In this document: one piece after another, positions 16,347 to 25,325 of the stretch | Layout of the letters: the number at the start of each line of letters is the position of its first letter | How positions within the stretch are numbered: the first letter of the stretch is position 1 | Assembly: GCA_963827065.1 (NCBI GenBank) | Contig: CAWGZM010000010.1 | Location: forward strand, 1-64,000 | DNA length: 64,000 nt | Direction of reading: 5' to 3' | From: JACVRW01 sp963827065 | GTDB taxonomy: Bacteria; Actinomycetota; Thermoleophilia; Solirubrobacterales; Thermoleophilaceae | Position numbers and translations under genes: made by a program | Notes under the pieces: model-generated | Database searches by the model: none | What the model was told of the DNA's origin: nothing | What the model saw: the letters and a program-made list of their open reading frames with translations, nothing else

Positions 16347-17432
16347 ATGCGGCCCGTCTACTACCTGGGCATCTTCATCCCGGCGGCGATCGTGCTCGAG
16401 CTGACCCACCAGGATCCGGTGGTCATATTCGGAGCCGCGGCACTCGCCGTGATCCCATGTGCGGCCGTCATGGGCGAGGCGACCGAGGCGATCGCCGCGC
16501 GCACCGGCCCGGGCATCGGCGGCCTCCTCAACGTGACGTTCGGCAACGCGCCCGAGCTGATCATCGCCTTCTTCGCCCTGAACGAGGGTCTCCAGGAGGT
16601 CGTGAAGGCGTCGATCGTCGGCTCGATCATCGGCAACATCCTGCTCGTGATGGGGGCCGCGATGGTGGTCGGCGGGCTTCCGCGCGACAAGCAGACGTTC
16701 AGCCGCACGGCCGCCAACGCCCAGTCCGCGATGCTCATGCTGGCGCTGGCGGCGCTGATCTTCCCGGCGATCTTCCAGCTGATTCACGGCGGCGGGCTGC
16801 CCGGCGTCGGCGAGGAGCGCGTCGACTTCGGCTCCGACCTCGAGACGCTCTCGCTCTGCGTGGCGATCGTGCTCCTGATCAGCTACGTGCTCGGCCTCAT
16901 CTTCTCTCTCAAGACTCACCGCGCCGTCTTCAACCCGTACGACGCGGCGGCCGAGGAGGAGGATGTCCACCACTGGCCGGTCCGGCGCGCAGCGATCTAC
17001 CTGGCGCTGTCCGCGGTGGCGGTGGGCATCATGTCTGAGATCCTGGTGGGCTCGATCTCGGAAGCCTCGGAGGACATCGGCCTGTCCGAGTTCTTCGTGG
17101 GCGTCTTCGTGGTGGCCATCGTCGGAAACGCCGCGGAGCACTGGGTCGCGGTGCTCGTGGCGGCCAAGGACAAGATGGACCTGGCGGTCAACATCGCGAT
17201 CGGTTCGAGCGCCCAGATCGCACTGTTCGTCGCGCCGGTGCTCGTGCTGCTGTCGTTCGTCATCGGGCCGAACCCGATGGCGCTCGTCTTCAACGGCTAC
17301 GAGATTGGGGCACTCCTGTTCGCGGTCTTGATCGCCAACCTCGTGACCCAGGAGGGCGAGTCGAACTGGTTCGAAGGCGTGCAGCTGCTGGCGCTGTACG
17401 CGGTCTTGGGGCTCGTCTTCTACTTCGCCTGA
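16347..17432 (+). CDS. Calcium/proton antiporter (CaCA family, Cax type)
   Basis: A 361-residue protein with about eleven membrane helices in two inverted halves. The two alpha-repeat signatures are present: GGLLNVTFGNAPELIIAFFA (about residue 59) and VVAIVGNAAEHWVAVLVAAK (about residue 255), with the acidic residues that bind Ca2+. An acidic loop (AAEEEDVHH) joins the halves. It would export Ca2+ in exchange for H+. It follows the glycosylase gene by 12 bp, so they are likely co-transcribed, and its 3' end overlaps the convergent M28 peptidase gene by 13 bp. Confidence 0.92.
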   Translation: MRPVYYLGIFIPAAIVLELTHQDPVVIFGAAALAVIPCAAVMGEATEAIAARTGPGIGGLLNVTFGNAPELIIAFFALNEGLQEVVKASIVGSIIGNILLVMGAAMVVGGLPRDKQTFSRTAANAQSAMLMLALAALIFPAIFQLIHGGGLPGVGEERVDFGSDLETLSLCVAIVLLISYVLGLIFSLKTHRAVFNPYDAAAEEEDVHHWPVRRAAIYLALSAVAVGIMSEILVGSISEASEDIGLSEFFVGVFVVAIVGNAAEHWVAVLVAAKDKMDLAVNIAIGSSAQIALFVAPVLVLLSFVIGPNPMALVFNGYEIGALLFAVLIANLVTQEGESNWFEGVQLLALYAVLGLVFYFA

Positions 17433-18733
17433 GCCGACAGGCGCCGCAGCGCCTCCTCCGCGGCAGCCGCCATCTCGGCGAGTACCGCGCGGTTCACGTT
17501 GCGAAGCCGGTCGCAGCTGCGGTGGTAGCAGGCGTCGCGTGGCTCACCGCCCGGGCCGGGCTCGGAGGCCCCTGTATAGAGGCCGTTCACGGGGATGCCG
17601 GCCGCCTGGAACGGGGCGTGGTCGGACGCGCCGCCGGTGCTCGCGCCGGGCAGCCGCCGCCCAGCGGCGCGGCGCAGGAGCTGCCCGAGCTCGGGATCAC
17701 CGTCCGAGTAGACGGCGGGCCGCGCGTTCGGCGAGCCGACCATGTCGAAGTTGAGGTAGGCCGTGATGCGGCGCCGCTCGCGCGGGGTGAGGTCGCGCAC
17801 GTAGCGGCGCGAGCCGATCAGGCCGAGCTCCTCGGCGCCCCAGAAAGCCAGCCGGATGCGCGAGCCCGGTGGCTGCGGGCCGAGCTCCTCGGCCGCCTCG
17901 ATCAGCGTGACCACGCCACTGCCGTTGTCGTTCAGGCCCGGCCCGTTCGCGACGGAGTCGAGGTGGGCGCCGGCCATCACGATCCGGTCGCCCGAGCCGC
18001 CGGCCGTCTCCGCGATCACGTTCTGCGTGCGCCGCCGCTCCGAGGTGGCGTCGACGGTGAGCCGGACCCGCACGCCCTCGTCCACTCCGGCGGCCCCGCC
18101 GACGATCACTGCCGGGATGCGGACGCCGACGCCGCCAAGCGTGGCGGCCGGCACCTCGCCTCCGCTGTCCTCGTCGACGACGACGACCGCTGCGGCGCCG
18201 GCGCGCTCGGCGTTCTCCGCCTTGACCCGGAAGAAGCACGCGCCGCGCACCGTCACCGCGATCTCGCCCTCGCCGAGGCCGGCGAAGTCGGCGCGCTCGC
18301 AGCCGTCGCCGACGCCCCGGGCGCGTCCTGACGCGCTGCCGGAGCCGGAGTAGGCGATCACGCGGAACTGCTCACCACGCTCCAGGGCACGGCCGCCCAC
18401 GCTGACGCCGGCCGAGCGCTCGTTGTAGAACGGAAAGCGGACTCCCTGCGTGCGCACCCGCCAGCCGGCGGCCCGCAGGCGCTCGCTCACGTAGGCGACC
18501 GAGGCACGGTCGCCGTCGGTGCCGGCGGCCCGGTTGCCGCCCGACTCGTCGGCGATGCGCTGCAGCGCACGCAGGTGGTCGGCGAGCGTCGCGGGCGGCG
18601 GCGCAGCCTGCGTCGCGCGCGCCGTGGCGGCCCGCGACGAACCGGCGCCGCCGTCGTCGTCAGTGCCGGAGTCGCAGCCCGTCCCCGCCGCCAGGAGGAG
18701 CATCGCCAGTCCGGCGGCGAGGGGACGTAGCAC
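17420..18733 (-). CDS. Lipoprotein M28 family zinc aminopeptidase
   Basis: A 437-residue protein. The signal peptide ends in a lipobox (LLLAAGTGC, Cys at about residue 20), followed by a low-complexity linker. A PA-type insert occurs near residues 150-220. The peptidase domain has the M28 zinc ligands in order: His in AGAHLDS, Asp in GLNDNGSG, Glu pair in FWGAEELGL, Asp in YLNFDMVGS and His in GGASDHAPF. It probably trims peptides outside the cell membrane. The start is GTG at 18733. It shares the minus strand with clpP but a short gap separates them. Confidence 0.9.
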   Translation of the reverse strand: MLRPLAAGLAMLLLAAGTGCDSGTDDDGGAGSSRAATARATQAAPPPATLADHLRALQRIADESGGNRAAGTDGDRASVAYVSERLRAAGWRVRTQGVRFPFYNERSAGVSVGGRALERGEQFRVIAYSGSGSASGRARGVGDGCERADFAGLGEGEIAVTVRGACFFRVKAENAERAGAAAVVVVDEDSGGEVPAATLGGVGVRIPAVIVGGAAGVDEGVRVRLTVDATSERRRTQNVIAETAGGSGDRIVMAGAHLDSVANGPGLNDNGSGVVTLIEAAEELGPQPPGSRIRLAFWGAEELGLIGSRRYVRDLTPRERRRITAYLNFDMVGSPNARPAVYSDGDPELGQLLRRAAGRRLPGASTGGASDHAPFQAAGIPVNGLYTGASEPGPGGEPRDACYHRSCDRLRNVNRAVLAEMAAAAEEALRRLSAQAK

Positions 18734-18743
18734 TCACCGAAAG

Positions 18744-19400
18744 CTAGCTGCCGTTGGCTGCCGCGGCGGAGGCGAACCCGGACGGCACCTTGCGCAACTC
18801 GCTCGCCGACACGATCCGGTCGACGAGCCCGTACTCGACGGCCTCCTCGGCGCCGAAGAAGCGGTCGCGCTCCATGTCCTCGTGGACGTCTTCCTGGCTC
18901 TTGTTCGTGTGGCGCGCGTAGATCTCCTCGATCAGCCGCCGCAGCTCGAGCACCTCGCGGGCGTGGATCTCGATGTCCGACGACTGGCCCTGGAAGCCAG
19001 ACGACGGCTGGTGGATGAGGATGCGGGCGTTCGGCAGGCTGAGCCGCTTACCCTGCGTTCCGCCCGCCAGGATCAGCGAGCCGGCCGACATGGCCATGCC
19101 GTAGCAGATGGTCTGAACATCGGGCCGGATGTACTGCATCGTGTCGTAGATCGCGAGGCCGGCGTGCAGGGAGCCGCCCGGCGAGTTGACGTAGACGGAC
19201 ACGTCCTTGTCGGGATCCTCCGACTCGAGGTGGACGAGCTGGGCGACCACCAGGTTCGCGATCTCGTCGTCGATCGGGCGGCCGATGAAGACGATGCGCT
19301 CGTTCAGCAGTCGCGAGTAGATGTCGAACGAGCGCTCGCCGCGAGGCGTCTGCTCCACGACCATCGGGATGAGCGAGCTGGTCACACGGCCTATCTGCAT
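18744..19400 (-). CDS. clpP: ATP-dependent Clp protease proteolytic subunit
   Basis: A 218-residue protein of standard ClpP length. The catalytic triad is visible: Ser in GMAMSAGSLIL, His in ARILIHQPSS and Asp in the later helix EYGLVDRI region. YVNSPGGSLHAGLAIYDTMQ forms the oxyanion region. It assembles as a tetradecamer and degrades substrates fed by ClpX or ClpC. The ATG at 19400 follows GGAG at the right distance; a longer frame to 19505 runs through the ArsR operators and was rejected. Actinobacteria often have two clpP genes; only one is in this window and it is not next to clpX. Confidence 0.94.
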   Translation of the reverse strand: MQIGRVTSSLIPMVVEQTPRGERSFDIYSRLLNERIVFIGRPIDDEIANLVVAQLVHLESEDPDKDVSVYVNSPGGSLHAGLAIYDTMQYIRPDVQTICYGMAMSAGSLILAGGTQGKRLSLPNARILIHQPSSGFQGQSSDIEIHAREVLELRRLIEEIYARHTNKSQEDVHEDMERDRFFGAEEAVEYGLVDRIVSASELRKVPSGFASAAAANGS

Positions 19401-19434
19401 CGGGTCTCCTTTCCGCGCGCCGAGAGGCGCTACA

Positions 19435-19478
19435 GTGCAACTATCCAGTTGCACAATAGCGCAACCGTATGGTTGCAC
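19435..19478. promoter_or_regulatory. Two palindromic operators, likely ArsR-family sites
   Basis: Site 1 (19435-19454) is the perfect palindrome GTGCAAC-N6-GTTGCAC; site 2 (19459-19478) is GCGCAACC-GTAT-GGTTGCAC with one mismatch. Both centre on TGCAAC/GTTGCA arms and are spaced 24 bp centre to centre, placing them on nearly the same helix face. They lie between clpP and the SRPBCC-arsR operon, immediately before its ribosome site. Confidence 0.7.
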
Positions 19479-19499
19479 ATGGAGGGAGGGCGGGACCGC

Positions 19500-19892
19500 A
19501 TGCATAAGGCCGTGGAACGCGAACTAGTCGTCCCCGAGACGCCCGAAGAGGTGTGGCACTCGCTGGCCGAGCCCACCTGGCTCGGCAAGGACGCCTCGAT
19601 CGAGCTGGAGCCGGCCGGCGAGGTGCGCGCCGGCGAGCGCAGCGGATTCGTCGAGGAGGCCGACGAGCCGCGCCGGCTTGTCTTCTGGTGGAGCGCCCCA
19701 GACGACGAGGAGAGCTCGCGCGTCGAGCTCGATCTCGACGAGGTCGAGGGCGGCACGCGCGTGCGCGTGACGGAGTCCCGGCCGCTCGAGATCCTGACGC
19801 TGCGCGCCCGCGACCTCGCGGTCGAGCTCGACGTCGCCGGCGGCACTGGACCGGTGGCGTACGCCGGCGGCGCTGCGCTAGTGATGGGCTGA
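19500..19892 (+). CDS. SRPBCC (AHSA1-like) domain protein
   Basis: A 130-residue protein with the START/AHSA1 helix-grip pattern: VERELVVPETPEEVWHSLAE at the start, ERSGFVEEADEPRRLVFWWS in the middle, and GTRVRVTESRP near the end. Such proteins bind hydrophobic ligands; pairs with an ArsR regulator are common in actinobacteria. The ATG 19500 is preceded by GGAGGGAGGG at 19481-19490; an in-frame ATG at 19479 would lie on top of that ribosome site. It overlaps the downstream arsR by ATGA, so the two are translated together and probably both repressed through the palindromes upstream. Confidence 0.82.
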   Translation: MHKAVERELVVPETPEEVWHSLAEPTWLGKDASIELEPAGEVRAGERSGFVEEADEPRRLVFWWSAPDDEESSRVELDLDEVEGGTRVRVTESRPLEILTLRARDLAVELDVAGGTGPVAYAGGAALVMG

Positions 19893-20227
19893 TGCCCGCA
19901 GCCGACCCGGCGGACGCCGTCTTCAGCGCGCTGGCGGACGGCACCCGCCGCGACCTGTTCGCACTGCTCGGACAGCGCGGCGAGGCGAGCGCGACCGAGC
20001 TCGCACGTGAGCTGCCGGTCAGCCGCCAGGCCGTGCAGAAGCACCTCGGCCTGCTCGCAGGCGCCGGGCTCGTCGCGACGCGGCGCGCGGGCCGCGAGGT
20101 GCTCTACCACCCGACGCCGGGGCCGATGTCCGAGGCGCTCGAGTGGATGGCCGAGGTCGGCCACCAGTGGGACGACCGGCTCGCCGCACTCGATCGGCAG
20201 CTCGCCCGCGGGCGCGCGAGCGCCTAA
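19892..20227 (+). CDS. ArsR family transcriptional regulator
   Basis: A 111-residue winged-helix protein: VFSALADGTRRDLFALLGQR (helix 1-2), ATELARELPVSRQAVQKHLG (recognition helix) and the wing GLVATRRAGREVLYHPTPG. No metal-binding Cys cluster is present, so it may respond to an organic ligand or simply repress in pair with the SRPBCC protein. The ATG overlaps the preceding stop. The two palindromes at 19435-19478 are the expected operators, giving autoregulation and possible influence on the divergent clpP promoter. Confidence 0.88.
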   Translation: MPAADPADAVFSALADGTRRDLFALLGQRGEASATELARELPVSRQAVQKHLGLLAGAGLVATRRAGREVLYHPTPGPMSEALEWMAEVGHQWDDRLAALDRQLARGRASA

Positions 20228-20239
20228 GCTGGGCGGGCG

Positions 20240-20872
20240 ATGAGCGCTCTCCTGGTCGGATTCGGGCTCGGCTTCTTCGTGGGCGCCCAGCCGGGGCCCG
20301 TCTCGCTCCTGTGCATCCGCAGCGTCCTGCGCGGCGCCTTCAGGGCCGGCCTCGCGATCGGGGCGGGCGCGGCCTTGATCGACCTGCTCTATGCCTCGCT
20401 CGGCCTCGCCGGCGCCGCCAGCCTGCTCGAGCTCGGGGAGCTGCGGCTCGCGTTCGGGCTGCTGGGAGCGGGCGTGCTCGCGTACATCGGCTACCGCACG
20501 CTCTGGTCGGCCTTCCGGGTCCGGCTCGGCGGCGAGTCGGAGGCCGAGGTGGCGACGCCGCGGCGCGCGTTCGCCACGGCGGTGGCGGCCACGGCGTCGA
20601 ACCCGCTCACGATCGCCACCTGGGCTGCCATCTTCACCGCCGCGGGAGCCGCGGCGGTCGGCGATGCGGCGGCGTCGGCGCCCGCCGCGGCGCTGCTGCT
20701 CGGCGGCGTGGCGCTCGGCACGCTCACGGCCTTCAGCCTGCTGTCACTGCTCGTCGCCGCCGTGCGTGGCCGCTTCGGGCCGCGGCTGATGGCCACGGTC
20801 GACGTCGTGGCGGGCGCGGGCCTACTCGGCTTCGCGGGCCTGCTCGGCTGGCGCACCCTGGACGACGCCTGA
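20240..20872 (+). CDS. LysE family translocator
   Basis: A 210-residue protein with six hydrophobic helices. The N-terminus FGLGFFVGAQPGPVSLLCIR and the ASNPLTIATWAAIFTAAG motif (residues about 116-133) are the LysE/RhtB hallmarks. Members export amino acids or related compounds. It starts 12 bp after arsR and may belong to the same transcript. Its 3' end overlaps the convergent terC-like gene by about 50 bp. Confidence 0.88.
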   Translation: MSALLVGFGLGFFVGAQPGPVSLLCIRSVLRGAFRAGLAIGAGAALIDLLYASLGLAGAASLLELGELRLAFGLLGAGVLAYIGYRTLWSAFRVRLGGESEAEVATPRRAFATAVAATASNPLTIATWAAIFTAAGAAAVGDAAASAPAAALLLGGVALGTLTAFSLLSLLVAAVRGRFGPRLMATVDVVAGAGLLGFAGLLGWRTLDDA

Positions 20873-21892
20873 CGGCTCGCGGTCCTCGTGGCCGTCGCGG
20901 CGCTCGTCGTCGCTCGGGGCCTCGCCGCCGCCCTGCTTCATCTGCTCGATGCGCTCCTCGCGCTTCTCGTCCGCGTGCGGGTCGCGCCGGTCGGCGCGAA
21001 CTGAGAGCAGGATGCCGATCGTGAACGCAACCGCGATGACCGCGAGGCTCACGACCGGCCCGACGTACACGAGGTCCTCGATCAACAGCTTCACGCCCAC
21101 GAGCCCGAGCACGATCGCGATCGTCTCGTCGAGGTAGCGGAAGCGCGCGACGAGGCTCTCGACGAGCACGAACAGCGCGCGCATGCCGAGCAGTGCGAAC
21201 ACGTTGCCCATCCAGATGATGAGCGGATCGCGCGTGATCGCGAAGGCCGCCGGGATCGAGTCGACCGCGAAGGCGATGTCGGCGAAGACGATCGCCGCGA
21301 GGCAGAGGAACAGGGGCGTGACGTAGCGCTGGCCGTCCTGCTTGATGAACCAGTGGCCTTCGTGGAACTCGCCCGTGACCGGGAACACCTTGCGTACGGC
21401 GCGCACCATCAGGTTCTTGTCCGGGTCGACGTTCTCGGAGACGCCGCGCCAGATCCGGTAGGCGAGCACGATCAGCGCGGCGCCAAGCAGATAGATGACG
21501 ACGTGGAACTGCTCGATCAGCTCGCTGCCGGCGAGGATGAACACGCCTCGCATCGCGAGCGCGGCGACGATTCCCCAGAAGAGCAGCCGCGGACGGCGCT
21601 CGTACGGCACGCCGAAGTAGGCGAACAGGAGCAGGAAGACGAACAGGTTGTCGAGCGAGAGCGAGCGCTCGATCAGGTAGACCGTCGTGTAGAGGACGGC
21701 GTCCTCGCTCCCCTCGAGGAGCAGCACGGGCACGGCCGCCAGGAGCGACAGCGCGAGCCAGCCGATCGACCACCAGACGGCCTCCTTGAAGCTCGGCTCG
21801 CGCCCGCGCGCGAAGAAGTGCAGGTCGAGCCACAGGAAGAAGAACAGGGCCACGAGCAGCCCAATGAGGAGCGTCAGGTCGGCGCCGGTCAT
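20822..21892 (-). CDS. TerC/Alx family membrane protein
   Basis: A 356-residue membrane protein with about nine helices. Diagnostic stretches are ERSLSLDNLFVFLLLFAYFG and ADIAFAVDSIPAAFAITRDP, with conserved intramembrane Asp residues, and the periplasmic FFIKQDG-like segment (HWFIKQDGQRYVTPLF). The C-terminal 60 residues are a highly charged cytoplasmic tail. Alx/TerC proteins export manganese or help load metal into exported enzymes. No yybP-ykoY-type riboswitch could be recognised upstream, only a short divergent gap with the aldo-keto reductase gene. Confidence 0.9.
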   Translation of the reverse strand: MTGADLTLLIGLLVALFFFLWLDLHFFARGREPSFKEAVWWSIGWLALSLLAAVPVLLLEGSEDAVLYTTVYLIERSLSLDNLFVFLLLFAYFGVPYERRPRLLFWGIVAALAMRGVFILAGSELIEQFHVVIYLLGAALIVLAYRIWRGVSENVDPDKNLMVRAVRKVFPVTGEFHEGHWFIKQDGQRYVTPLFLCLAAIVFADIAFAVDSIPAAFAITRDPLIIWMGNVFALLGMRALFVLVESLVARFRYLDETIAIVLGLVGVKLLIEDLVYVGPVVSLAVIAVAFTIGILLSVRADRRDPHADEKREERIEQMKQGGGEAPSDDERRDGHEDREPSGVVQGAPAEQAREAE

Positions 21893-21915
21893 TCCCTTGA
21901 GCCTAGAGTGGAGGC

Positions 21916-23058
21916 ATGAGAGGCCACGTGGCAGTCGGTACCTGGAGCGGCGGGCGCTTCATGCGCTTCGGCGAGCCGGTCACGGACGAGCGGCTCGAGG
22001 CGCTGATCCGCCCGCGCGGCGGTATTGACAGCGTGATGACCGCCGACGCCTACGGCGCCGGCGCCGCGGACGAGCTCGTCGGGCGGGCCCTCGCCGGCCT
22101 GCCGCGCTCTTCCTACGCGCTCGCCGGCGCCGTCGGGCACGACTTCTACGAGGGCGAGCGTGAGGGCGCGAAGGGCTACCCGCGCTTCACCGACCCGCGC
22201 CTCCGCGGGCCCGGCGGCTACGCGGACTACCTGCGCATGGCGGTCGAGCGCAGCCTCGAGCGCTGCGGCACGGACCACTTCGACGTGCTCCTGCTGCATA
22301 ACCCGGACCGCCGCGGGTTCGAGTCTCCCGAGGTCTGGGAGGCGCTGCGCGCGCTCCGCGACGAGGGCCTTGCGCGCGAGCTCGGCGTCGCGCCGGGGCC
22401 GGCCAACGGATTCACGCTCGACGTGATCGGCTGCTTCGAGCGCTACGGCGAGCTGATCGACTGGGCGATGCTGATCCTGAACCCCTTCGAGCCCTGGCCG
22501 GGCGAGCTCGCGCTCGCAGCCGCGCCCGCTCACGGGGTCAGGGTGATCACGCGCGTGGTCGACTACGGCGGCCTCTTCCACGACGACGTACTACCCGGTC
22601 ACGAGTTCCCCGACCACGATCACCGCGGCTTCCGCCCCGACGGATGGGTCGAGGCCGGTCGCGAGAAGCTCGAGCGGCTGCGCCCGATCGCGGAGCGGCA
22701 CGGTCTCACGCCACTGCAGCTCGCGTGTGTGTGGAACCTCGCGCACGAGGGAGTGGCGTGCGTCGCCCCCACCCTGATTCAGGAACAGGGCGAGGGGGCC
22801 AAGCCGATCGAGGCGAAGCGGGCCGAGCTCGCCGCGGTGCCGGTTTCATCACCGCTGAGCGCTGACGAGGTCGAGGAGATCCGGCGCACGGGCGACAACG
22901 CCGGCTCGATGCTGCTCAAGGGCGCGACGCCCGACCACGAGGGCGAGGAGCGCCCCGATCGCTGGCCGGTGGCGCCGCAGCAGGCCGAAATGGCGCGGCG
23001 CTGGGGCATCGATCCTGAGCGCGACCTGCGCCGCAGCCCGGCGCCGGTGCAGGGCTAG
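21916..23058 (+). CDS. Aldo/keto reductase
   Basis: A 380-residue TIM-barrel oxidoreductase. GGIDSVMTADAYGAGAADEL contains the catalytic Asp and Tyr region, HFDVLLLHNPDRRGFESPEV the central strand, and the C-terminal LQLACVWNLAHEGVACVAPT the NADPH-binding portion. The expected catalytic Lys/His residues are not as clear as in well-studied members (HNPD in place of the usual H-R), so substrate and even activity are uncertain. GGAG lies five bases before the ATG at 21916. Confidence 0.85.
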   Translation: MRGHVAVGTWSGGRFMRFGEPVTDERLEALIRPRGGIDSVMTADAYGAGAADELVGRALAGLPRSSYALAGAVGHDFYEGEREGAKGYPRFTDPRLRGPGGYADYLRMAVERSLERCGTDHFDVLLLHNPDRRGFESPEVWEALRALRDEGLARELGVAPGPANGFTLDVIGCFERYGELIDWAMLILNPFEPWPGELALAAAPAHGVRVITRVVDYGGLFHDDVLPGHEFPDHDHRGFRPDGWVEAGREKLERLRPIAERHGLTPLQLACVWNLAHEGVACVAPTLIQEQGEGAKPIEAKRAELAAVPVSSPLSADEVEEIRRTGDNAGSMLLKGATPDHEGEERPDRWPVAPQQAEMARRWGIDPERDLRRSPAPVQG

Positions 23059-23071
23059 GCGCAGCAGCGAA

Positions 23072-24618
23072 TCACAAGGGGCCGCGGCGCCACGGCCCGG
23101 TGACCGCGCACGTCATCCCCTCGACCGCGTCCTCGTCGAACCGGGCGCGGCCAAAGAGGTTGAAAAACAGCGTGCGCCCGCTAGGACTGAAGCAGGCACC
23201 CGCCAGCTCCGACCCGTTGAGCACGTTGACCGCGAGCTCGAACGCCTCGCCGGCGTGGGTGATTCCGATCAGACGATTCACGTTCTGGATGCCCGGCGCG
23301 AGCGGGTGCGTATCCACGTACAGCGTCGAGGCGTCGTCCTCGCATGCGATGAGGCCGCCGCGCGGCGTCACCGTAAGGTTGTCAGGCGAGTCGCACTCCG
23401 CCCCGGAGGGTGACTCGTAGACGAGCACCAGCGTTCCACCGCGTCCGTGCCGGTCCGGGCGGTACGCCCAGACCTGGCCGAAGCCCTCCTCGTAGCCGTC
23501 CCCGTTGACGTCGCCGTTCTTGACGTCGCCACCGCTGGTGGAGACGAAGAAGATCGTGCCGTCGTCCTCCCAGCAGCCCTCGAGACGGTTGAACTTCGCC
23601 CCGCCCTTTACCCAACCCTGGGTGAACGTGCCGCGGGGGTCGGCGACGCTCGTCAGCTCGGGGTCCGACTCCTCGATCCGTACCCACTCCACCGGCAGCC
23701 GCGCGCCGCGAGTCTGGCCCTCGCGCAAGTCGACCTGGGACGCTCCGGCGATCTTGAGCATGTCCAGCGTCCCGCCCGCCGCCAGTTCATCGGGGTCGTC
23801 CGGGATGTAGCGGTAGAACCCGGCGCCGACGCCGGAGCCTGGATCCTCGGTCTCGTACACGATGCCCGTGCGCTGATCGACCGCCGCCGCCTCGTGCGAG
23901 AACCGGCCGGCGTCCACGATCGGCACGCCGACCTCGAGCTCGTTCGGCCCCCGGTCGACGGGCGTCTGGAACAGGTACCCGTGGCGCTTCGCGAACCGCA
24001 GGTTGGGGTCCATCGCGTCCGGCCCGCCGACGGTCTCCTCGCCGGTCAGCCAGTAGCGGCGGCGATAGGAGATGCCGCCCGCGCAGTTCACCGTGGTGCC
24101 GTTGAGGCTGACGAAGTCCTGCACCAGCTCGCGCCGGTGCTCGTCGTAGACCAGCGTCGCCGTGCCGCCCCACGCCGTCTCGTCGTACGCCTTCGTGCGG
24201 TCGCCCCACAGGCCGCCGCGCGTGCCGGCCGGGTTGCGGTCCTCGCTGTTGCGGACGAGCCGCACGAGGTGACCGTGGCGGCCGAGGCCCCGCCGTGGAG
24301 GCGCCTGCCGGCGAACGCGCCCATGCCGTCAAGCGCCAGCGGCGTCGGGTTCCTGTCGGACATGAGCGAGTCGGGCCAGTCGGCCGAGCCGCTGTAGCTG
24401 AACGTCACGTAGTGGAACCCCGCCGGCAAGGCCAGCACCTCGACGCCGCGCTGATCCCGAACGCGGCGCAGCGGTCCGTACGGCTCGGCGGTGGTCCGGC
24501 GCCCGTGTCCCAGAGCGTCCCTTGCCACGAGCCGCTCCACCGCGCCCATGCTGAGCAGGCCCCCGCCTGCCGCAGCCGCGCGCGTCAGAAACGTGCGTCT
24601 GTCAAGGCCTGTCGCCAT
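23072..24618 (-). pseudogene. Tat-exported PhoX-like phosphatase (DUF839), frameshifted
   Basis: Two frames make one PhoX/DUF839 protein of about 515 residues. The first (from ATG 24618, with GGAGG at good distance) starts with a Tat signal, DRRTFLTRAAAAGGGLLSMG, then LALPAGFHYVTFSYSG and LDGMGAFAG. The second frame picks up around 24270 with LVRNSEDRNPAGTRGGLWG and runs to the end with AGGISYRRRYWLTGEE, FVSTSGGDVKNGDVNGDGYE and GAECDSPDNLTVTPRGGLIA. The join needs a one- or two-base indel between about 24265 and 24300. All later conserved blocks are intact, so decay is recent or the indel is an assembly error. PhoX enzymes are Ca/Fe-dependent alkaline phosphatases outside the membrane. Confidence 0.75.
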
Positions 24619-24748
24619 CTTTCCTCCCTCACCGGTCTCCTCAAGACGTCGAATACCCCCGTCGGGTGGAGTCAAAACGAATGGGGGAGTGACCGGAGGT
24701 CAGATCAGCACGGGCTGCACGCCCGGCCCCTGCGGCCCTCGGGAGCGC

Positions 24749-25324
24749 CTAGAGCACGCGCACGGCGATGCCCGGGTAGTCGAGGATGAAGCCGAATTCG
24801 TCATAGACGAGGACGGCCTCGTAGCCGAAGGCGGGCGACGCGTAGTGGTAGCGGCTATGCGAGCCGTCGTCCTCGAGGCGGCGATAGCTCTGATCGAGCC
24901 GCTCGATGCGCAGGTCGGGGGCGCGCACATACAGCGCCGGCGCCTCGGCCGACTCGCCCGGGGCGAGCCCCAGGCGGCGTACCGGGAAGGCATTCGTGAA
25001 GGAGGAGGCCTCGAGGTCGATGTCGTCGCAGCCCCCGACGTGTGGAGCGGGCGCGCCGTTCACGAGCCAGCCGCCCTCGGCGTCACGTCCGAGCTCGAGC
25101 TCGCGCGTCCCCATTGCCGAGCGGCTGACGATCCGCGCGCCGCGGCTGCGCCAGGCCGGGTCGAGCGCGATCGAGTAGCTGAGCGCCCAGGGCTGGCCCT
25201 CCTCGACCGCCGTCACGTGGCCGTCGAAGCGCGGCTCGTCGCCCTGAGGGCCCGGGAACACGACCTCGAAGCCGTCGCTGGCATCGACGTGCCGCCACGC
25301 GGCGCTCACGGGAAGGTCGAGCAC
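24749..25324 (-). CDS. Putative glycolipid-binding family protein (DUF1089-like)
   Basis: A 191-residue beta-rich protein. The order AAWRHVDASDGFEVVFPGPQ, LSYSIALDPAWRSRGARIV, GCDDIDLEASSFTNAFPVRR and FGFILDYPGIAVRVL fits the putative glycolipid-binding family (PF06475 pattern: WRtR, GC.DvDl, TN..PiRRL, vdYPg). No enzyme activity is established for the family. The start is GTG 25324, one base after the stop of the upstream lipoprotein gene; longer frames overlap that gene in another frame. The pair is likely an operon linking a lipoprotein carrier and a lipid-binding protein, which is inference. Confidence 0.75.
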   Translation of the reverse strand: MLDLPVSAAWRHVDASDGFEVVFPGPQGDEPRFDGHVTAVEEGQPWALSYSIALDPAWRSRGARIVSRSAMGTRELELGRDAEGGWLVNGAPAPHVGGCDDIDLEASSFTNAFPVRRLGLAPGESAEAPALYVRAPDLRIERLDQSYRRLEDDGSHSRYHYASPAFGYEAVLVYDEFGFILDYPGIAVRVL

Positions 25325-25325
25325 G

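Noticed and set aside
15363..17141. 592-codon minus-strand frame
   Set aside because: His/Arg/Asp-rich antisense of AlkA and the Ca2+/H+ antiporter.
21892..21916. Manganese (yybP-ykoY) riboswitch before the TerC-like gene
   Set aside because: Only 23 bp separate it from the divergent gene, too short for that riboswitch.
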